From assembly GCA_030616835.1 (NCBI GenBank), contig JAUWWP010000178.1, positions 1 to 6,218 on the forward strand: a DNA stretch of 6,218 nt. Reading direction: 5' to 3'. The notes beneath the pieces are model-generated. The model was not told the origin of the DNA and ran no database searches. It worked only from the letters and a program-made list of their open reading frames with translations. Below, piece after piece: positions 1 to 4,000 of this stretch (its first letter is position 1; the number at the start of each line of letters is the position of its first letter). Position numbers and translations under genes: made by a program. The stretch comes from Deltaproteobacteria bacterium. Its GTDB lineage: Bacteria; Desulfobacterota; G020345765.

Positions 1-2
1 TA

Positions 3-215
3 ACCGAGCAGATATTTACCCGGGATGAGCTCTACAGTGCTGATGAGGCTTTTCTGAGTGGTACTGCGTGTGAGATCACTCCTGTCCGGGAGGTGGATGA
101 TCGAACCATTGGTGAGGGTAAGCCCGGTCCCATTACCACCAGGCTCCAGGAGATCTTCTTCAAGGTGGTTAAAGGGGAAGAGGAAAAATACAAAGACTGG
201 CTGGCTTATCTTTGA
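3..215 (+). CDS. ilvE: Branched-chain amino acid aminotransferase, C-terminal fragment (5' end outside window)
   Basis: This is the last 70 codons of a PLP-dependent fold-type IV aminotransferase, ending in TGA. IlvE catalyses the final transamination of valine, leucine and isoleucine synthesis in the cytoplasm, moving the amino group between glutamate and the branched-chain 2-oxo acids. The frame shows the family's C-terminal signature: ADEAFLSGTACEITPV (the cofactor-phosphate loop), then REVDDRTIGEGKPGPIT, then an amphipathic helix and a tail ending DWLAYL. The run of GTA-EITPVR, a short turn, then GEG-GP-T is characteristic of IlvE and is less typical of D-alanine aminotransferase or aminodeoxychorismate lyase, which share the fold. 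The catalytic lysine lies upstream of the window and cannot be checked. There is no obvious terminator just downstream. The family assignment is strong; substrate preference is inferred from the family. Confidence 0.92.
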   Translation, partial: TEQIFTRDELYSADEAFLSGTACEITPVREVDDRTIGEGKPGPITTRLQEIFFKVVKGEEEKYKDWLAYL

Positions 216-397
216 GAAGCCTTTGATCTAATTGCGGTGATGACCCTTTAGTGGTTGGTAAAACTCTGTATGATCTCGGTTGGGTCAAACGGTTGTGGTT
301 GCGCAGCTAGTATCGGGATTCGTAAAACGGTTATGGATGAAATCAAAAAGCCAATAAAAAGCTTTGATGATAAGGGGAAACGCAACCAAGTGACGCC

Positions 398-418
398 TGT
401 CCTGAGCCTGTCGAAGGA
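398..418 (+). repeat. Dispersed intergenic repeat, copy 1
   Basis: This 21-base copy has the core CCTGAGCCTGTCGAAGG and matches the copy at 942-962 at 20 of 21 positions (C here, T there, at base 11). The core family is widespread in intergenic DNA of many bacterial genomes. There it often causes spurious ORF calls with peptides such as FDRLRTG or LSLSK, as seen here on both strands. It contains an internal direct repeat of CCTGTC (396-401 and 407-412). Its function is unknown. Confidence 0.75.
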
Positions 419-542
419 AAAGACGAAACGAGCAGCGCAACCGAATAACGAATAACCAATGGAAGTCTGGTCAAACAAATATGTGGCTGGATTCATCAAT
501 TAAAATAGGTTTGCTACCCTAATTGCCTTAGATATTAAAAAC

Positions 543-546
543 GGAG
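543..546 (+). promoter_or_regulatory. Ribosome binding site of the receiver gene
   Basis: GGAG lies five bases upstream of the ATG at 552. It supports that ATG over the next in-frame ATG at 573, which falls inside the first beta strand of the receiver fold and would remove the start of the domain. Confidence 0.75.
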
Positions 547-551
547 TTGGC

Positions 552-938
552 ATGGAAAAGACAAAGATCCTGATGGTTGATGATAGTGAGCTCGTCTTGG
601 CCAAAACCTCAGATGTTCTGGAGGCAGAGGGATATATGGTTCATACTACCTCCACGGCCGAAGATGCCTTTGGGGAGGTTCTGCGCAAAAGGCCGGATAT
701 CCTGCTACTGGATATTATGATGCCCGGGATTGACGGGATTGAGATCTGTTCGAATCTTAAGAAAAACTCCCTGACCAAGGATATTGCCATAATTATTTAT
801 TCGAGTAAGAAGGATGTAGAGCTGATGGATCTATGCTTTGCGGCAGGGGCTGATCATTATGTTTTAAAATCCTCGGACATGACTCTTTTGACCAAAACAA
901 TAAAGGATATTGTGAATAAGAAGTCTATTCTCTACTAA
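552..938 (+). CDS. Single-domain response regulator (CheY-like receiver)
   Basis: This complete 128-residue cytoplasmic protein consists of one receiver domain and nothing else. Such proteins accept a phosphoryl group from a histidine kinase and signal by protein-protein contact. Every key residue is present: the acidic pair Asp10-Asp11 after the first strand (KILMVDDS), the phosphoacceptor Asp54 in LLLDIMMPGIDG, a hydroxyl residue (Ser84/Ser85) after strand 4, an aromatic switch residue Tyr103, and the invariant Lys106 in the ADHYVLKSS stretch. No DNA-binding, HD-GYP, GGDEF or other output domain follows, and the stop comes about 20 residues after Lys106, at the usual end of the fold. The ATG at 552 has a GGAG site. 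No histidine kinase is next to it, so its partner is encoded elsewhere. It is followed by a repeat copy and a terminator-like hairpin, then by a protease gene. A regulatory link to that protease is possible but rests only on adjacency. Confidence 0.95.
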   Translation: MEKTKILMVDDSELVLAKTSDVLEAEGYMVHTTSTAEDAFGEVLRKRPDILLLDIMMPGIDGIEICSNLKKNSLTKDIAIIIYSSKKDVELMDLCFAAGADHYVLKSSDMTLLTKTIKDIVNKKSILY

Positions 939-941
939 ACT

Positions 942-962
942 TGTCCTGAGCTTGTCGAAGGA
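942..962 (+). repeat. Dispersed intergenic repeat, copy 2
   Basis: This is the second copy of the 21-base repeat (20 of 21 matches to 398-418), with core CCTGAGCTTGTCGAAGG. It begins four bases after the receiver stop codon. Unlike copy 1, its first six bases TGTCCT (942-947) can pair with AGGACA (965-970), giving a small hairpin whose 3' arm overlaps the base of the terminator-like stem that follows. Confidence 0.78.
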
Positions 963-966
963 AGAG

Positions 967-1021
967 GACACTTCTCATTTTTCCACAGGCAGAAATAAAA
1001 AGATGGGAAGTGTCTTTTTTT
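967..1021 (+). terminator. Intrinsic terminator-like hairpin between receiver and protease genes
   Basis: Bases 967-982 (GACACTTCTCATTTTT) pair with 999-1014 over 16 consecutive positions, with two G-U wobbles and a 16-base loop. Seven T follow at 1015-1021. This is the classic form of a rho-independent terminator for + strand transcription. No T tract lies beyond the stem on the other strand, so it should act in one direction. It is well placed to end the receiver transcript. It also ends only 9 bases before the protease ribosome binding site, leaving no room for a promoter in between. It may therefore sit in the protease leader and act as an attenuator. Confidence 0.78.
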
Positions 1022-1030
1022 AAGTTAACC

Positions 1031-1037
1031 AAGGAGG
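1031..1037 (+). promoter_or_regulatory. Strong ribosome binding site of the protease gene
   Basis: AAGGAGG, a near-perfect Shine-Dalgarno sequence, lies five bases before the ATG at 1043. It fixes the start, which also gives a good signal peptide. Confidence 0.88.
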
Positions 1038-1042
1038 AGAAA

Positions 1043-4000
1043 ATGAGAAAGATTTTTACCTGTGGCCTTCTTTTCTCGTTCATTGCTGGGTTTATCAGCC
1101 CCAGCGCTGGAGAAAAGCCTCTCGCTAAGGACAATTTTATTCGCCTCCGCACGGTTCAATTCGACCCTCAGCAGGAAAAGCCATCCTTACCCGAGGGTCT
1201 CCAAATGGCGGAATCGGAGATAAAAAAGGAAGGCTTTTATCTCCTTCAGTTTAAGGCTCCGGTTCGGAACAACTGGAAAGAGAAAGTTAAGGGTTTGGAA
1301 GTAAAATTCTTTAGCTATATACCGGAGAATGCTTTTATCGTTCGAATGACTCCCGAGGTGAAACTACAGGTAGAAAAGCTTCCCGAGGTCCGCTGGGTCG
1401 GAATCTATCACCCGGCTTACAAGGTTCAGCCAGAGCTTCTGGAAGGTAAGTTTCGCTCAGAGAAAGAAGACAAAATCAAGCTCACCATACAGGTTTTTGC
1501 TGATGAAGACTACCAGGCAGTAGCCCAGAAGGCGCAGGGTCTCGGGTTTAATCTCCTGGAAGCCACGGATGGTGTCTACCATGAATTTTTACGGTTGGAG
1601 ATAATAACCTCAGGCCTGCGGGAGAAATTGAAGTCATTGGCCAATATCCCCGAGGTGGAATGGATCGAGGAGTATGTTCCTCCTGTGTTTCATAACGACA
1701 GCGCCCGCTGGGTAATTCAGTCATATATTACTGGGAGCACCCCCCTGTGGGATCGGGGACTGACCGGCAGTGGACAGATTGTGGGGACGGGAGATAGTGG
1801 GGTGGATGTGGATTCGTGCTTCTTTTATGATTCCGGGGAAGGGATCCCTGGTGAAATTCTAAACCCCAACCAGCGAAAGATCATCGTTTACCATGACCTG
1901 GCAGGAGATGGAGGTTATGACCAGTGTTCCCACGGAACCCACACCGCCGGTACCATTGCCGGGGATAACTCGGTCAATCCCGGGGCCTATGACCTTAATG
2001 ATGGGATGGCCTTCGAAGCAAAGTTGGCGATTCAGGACGTTGGTGGTTTTGGCTGCTCACTTGTTGGGATTCCTGGCGATCTTAATATTTATTTCCAGCA
2101 ATCTTACGATGATGGTGCCCGGATACATTCCAATAGCTGGGGAGCTCCAGTGGGGGGAGCCTATACCACTGACTCTCAGAACTGTGATGAGTTTATGTGG
2201 GCTCATAAGGACTTCCTGATCCTTTTCTCTGCCGGGAATGAAGGGGCCTTTGGAATTGGCTCTCCTGCTACTGCCAAGGATTTGGTCTCGGTAGGGGCAA
2301 CCGAGAATGCCCATCCTGGCTATGACCCGGAGAACGTGGCTAATTTCAGCAGTCAGGGGCCCACAAATGATGGAAGATATAAACCTACGATTGGGGCACC
2401 GGGGCACTATTTAAACTCAGCCAACGGAGATTACAACATCTCAACCTTCAACTGTGATTACCAGCAGATGAGTGGAACCAGTATGTCCTGCCCCGCCACT
2501 GCCGGAACGGCCGCCCTGATCCGTCAATACTTTATGGAGGGTTACTATCCCAGCGGCTCCCCAGATCCGGGAGATGCCTTCACCCCCAGTGCGGCTTTGA
2601 TCAACGCTATCCTGGCAAACAGCGGGAAGAATATGACTGGGGCCTATACGGGAGGGCCCATTCCCGGGACCGGGCAGGGGTGGGGGAGGATACTGCTTGA
2701 TGATACCCTTTTCTTCCCGGGGGATACCCGGGGTCTGGTAGTCGTTGATGAGACCCCGGGACTGAATACCGGCCAGAGTGCGGTTTATACTTACTATGTT
2801 GATGGGAACAACCCCCTGGAAATTAATCTGGTCTGGACGGATTATGCCTCCATTCCTTCAGCCCTGATAAACCTGGTTAATGACCTCAATCTGGTAGTAA
2901 CCGGGCCCAGCGGAACCTTTCTGGGGAATAATTATTCTGGGGGTGAATCAGCACCCGGAGGCAGTGCCGACTACCTCAATGTAGTGGAAAATGTCCAGAT
3001 TAACTCTCCCTTAGCCGGGAGCTACACCATTACGGTCTCGGCCTTCAATATCCCTCAGGGCCCCCAGCCCTATGCCCTGGTAGTTACCGGGGCCGCTGCC
3101 TGCAGCAGCCAGGGGATAGTGAGGTTCGATGCCGAAAAATACAATGGCTCGGCTACCGTCAATATTACCCTGGCTGACTGTGACCTTAACCTTGATCCTG
3201 GAGTAATTGACAGCGCTACGGTAGGGATGACCAGTAATACCGAGCCCACTCCCGAAATAGTTACCGTAGAGGAAACCGACCTAAGTTCCGGGGTTTTTGC
3301 TGGCTTCATTTCTCTGAGCATCGGCACCCCCACCCCGGATGGAATCCTTCAGGTTTCTGATGGTGATTTAATCACCGTAACCTACAACGATGCTGATGAT
3401 GGAACCGGCAGCCCGGCAGTGGTGACCGATACCGCTCTGGTCGATGCCTCTCCTCCGGTGATCACCAATGTTGATGCCCACCCCGATGCTTCGGGAGCCT
3501 TTGCTACGATTACCTGGGATACGGATGAAGAAAGCGACAGTGTGGTTTACTATGGGCTTACCCCTTTGCTGGGTCAGAGCGAATCGGTGAGTCTCCTGAG
3601 TTCCACCCACTCGGTAATCCTTACCGGATTGATTCCTATGATTACTTATTACTTTGATGTGGAATCAACAGATTCGGTGGGCAACACCACCCGGGATGAC
3701 AACGGCGGAGCCCATTATCAATTCGGCACTACTCCGCCGGAGATAGATGTTTCTCCAATGAGCCTGAATGCCGCTATTCCCGAAGGAACCCAGATTGACC
3801 AGATCCTAACCATCTCTAATCTTGGAGTTGATGCTGATTTAAGCTTTGATATTAAAGAAGAAGGAGTTTCTACTTTAACTATTTCTGCCTCAGAGTTGGG
3901 AAAACTTACTTATCTTACCCCTATTACACCGGTTTCCGAGGATTCCAATGCTTCCGAAGTTAGCATATCCGAAGAACCCTTTAAAACCTCATACCGTTTT

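Larger units (their letters stand above)
216..551. other. Intergenic region without a supported gene
   Basis: The 336 bases between ilvE and the receiver gene hold no convincing coding sequence. A 66-codon frame at 255-455 on the + strand and an 83-codon frame at 248-499 on the - strand both run through the dispersed repeat at 398-418. They contain the tell-tale peptides it produces (VLSLSKE and FDRLRTG), lack a good ribosome binding site, and resemble no family I know. An 8-base inverted repeat, GGTTGCGC at 297-304 and GCGCAACC at 435-442, is too far apart to call a structure. The last 60 bases before the receiver gene are A+T-rich and probably contain its promoter. I could not find a -35/-10 pair with good spacing (TAAAAT at 501-506 and GATATT at 531-536 lack matching -35 boxes), so none is called. 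Confidence 0.6.

Noticed and set aside
297..442. 8-base inverted repeat GGTTGCGC / GCGCAACC
   Set aside because: The arms are 130 bases apart with no further pairing; it is probably chance.
255..455. Small open frame of 66 codons on the + strand
   Set aside because: It has no good ribosome binding site, and its end is the translated repeat (VLSLSKE).
248..499. Small open frame on the - strand between ilvE and the receiver gene
   Set aside because: It contains FDRLRTG, the known translation artefact of the dispersed repeat, has no family resemblance, and lies over a non-coding stretch.
501..536. Possible -10 boxes TAAAAT and GATATT before the receiver gene
   Set aside because: Neither has a -35 hexamer at a normal distance, so no promoter is called.
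925..1152. - strand frame across the receiver-protease gap
   Set aside because: It is a shadow of the repeat (RQAQDK peptide), the hairpin and the protease signal peptide region.
1893..2219. + strand frame inside the catalytic domain, in another frame
   Set aside because: It overlaps the catalytic His region of the protease; the protease frame carries clear conserved motifs.
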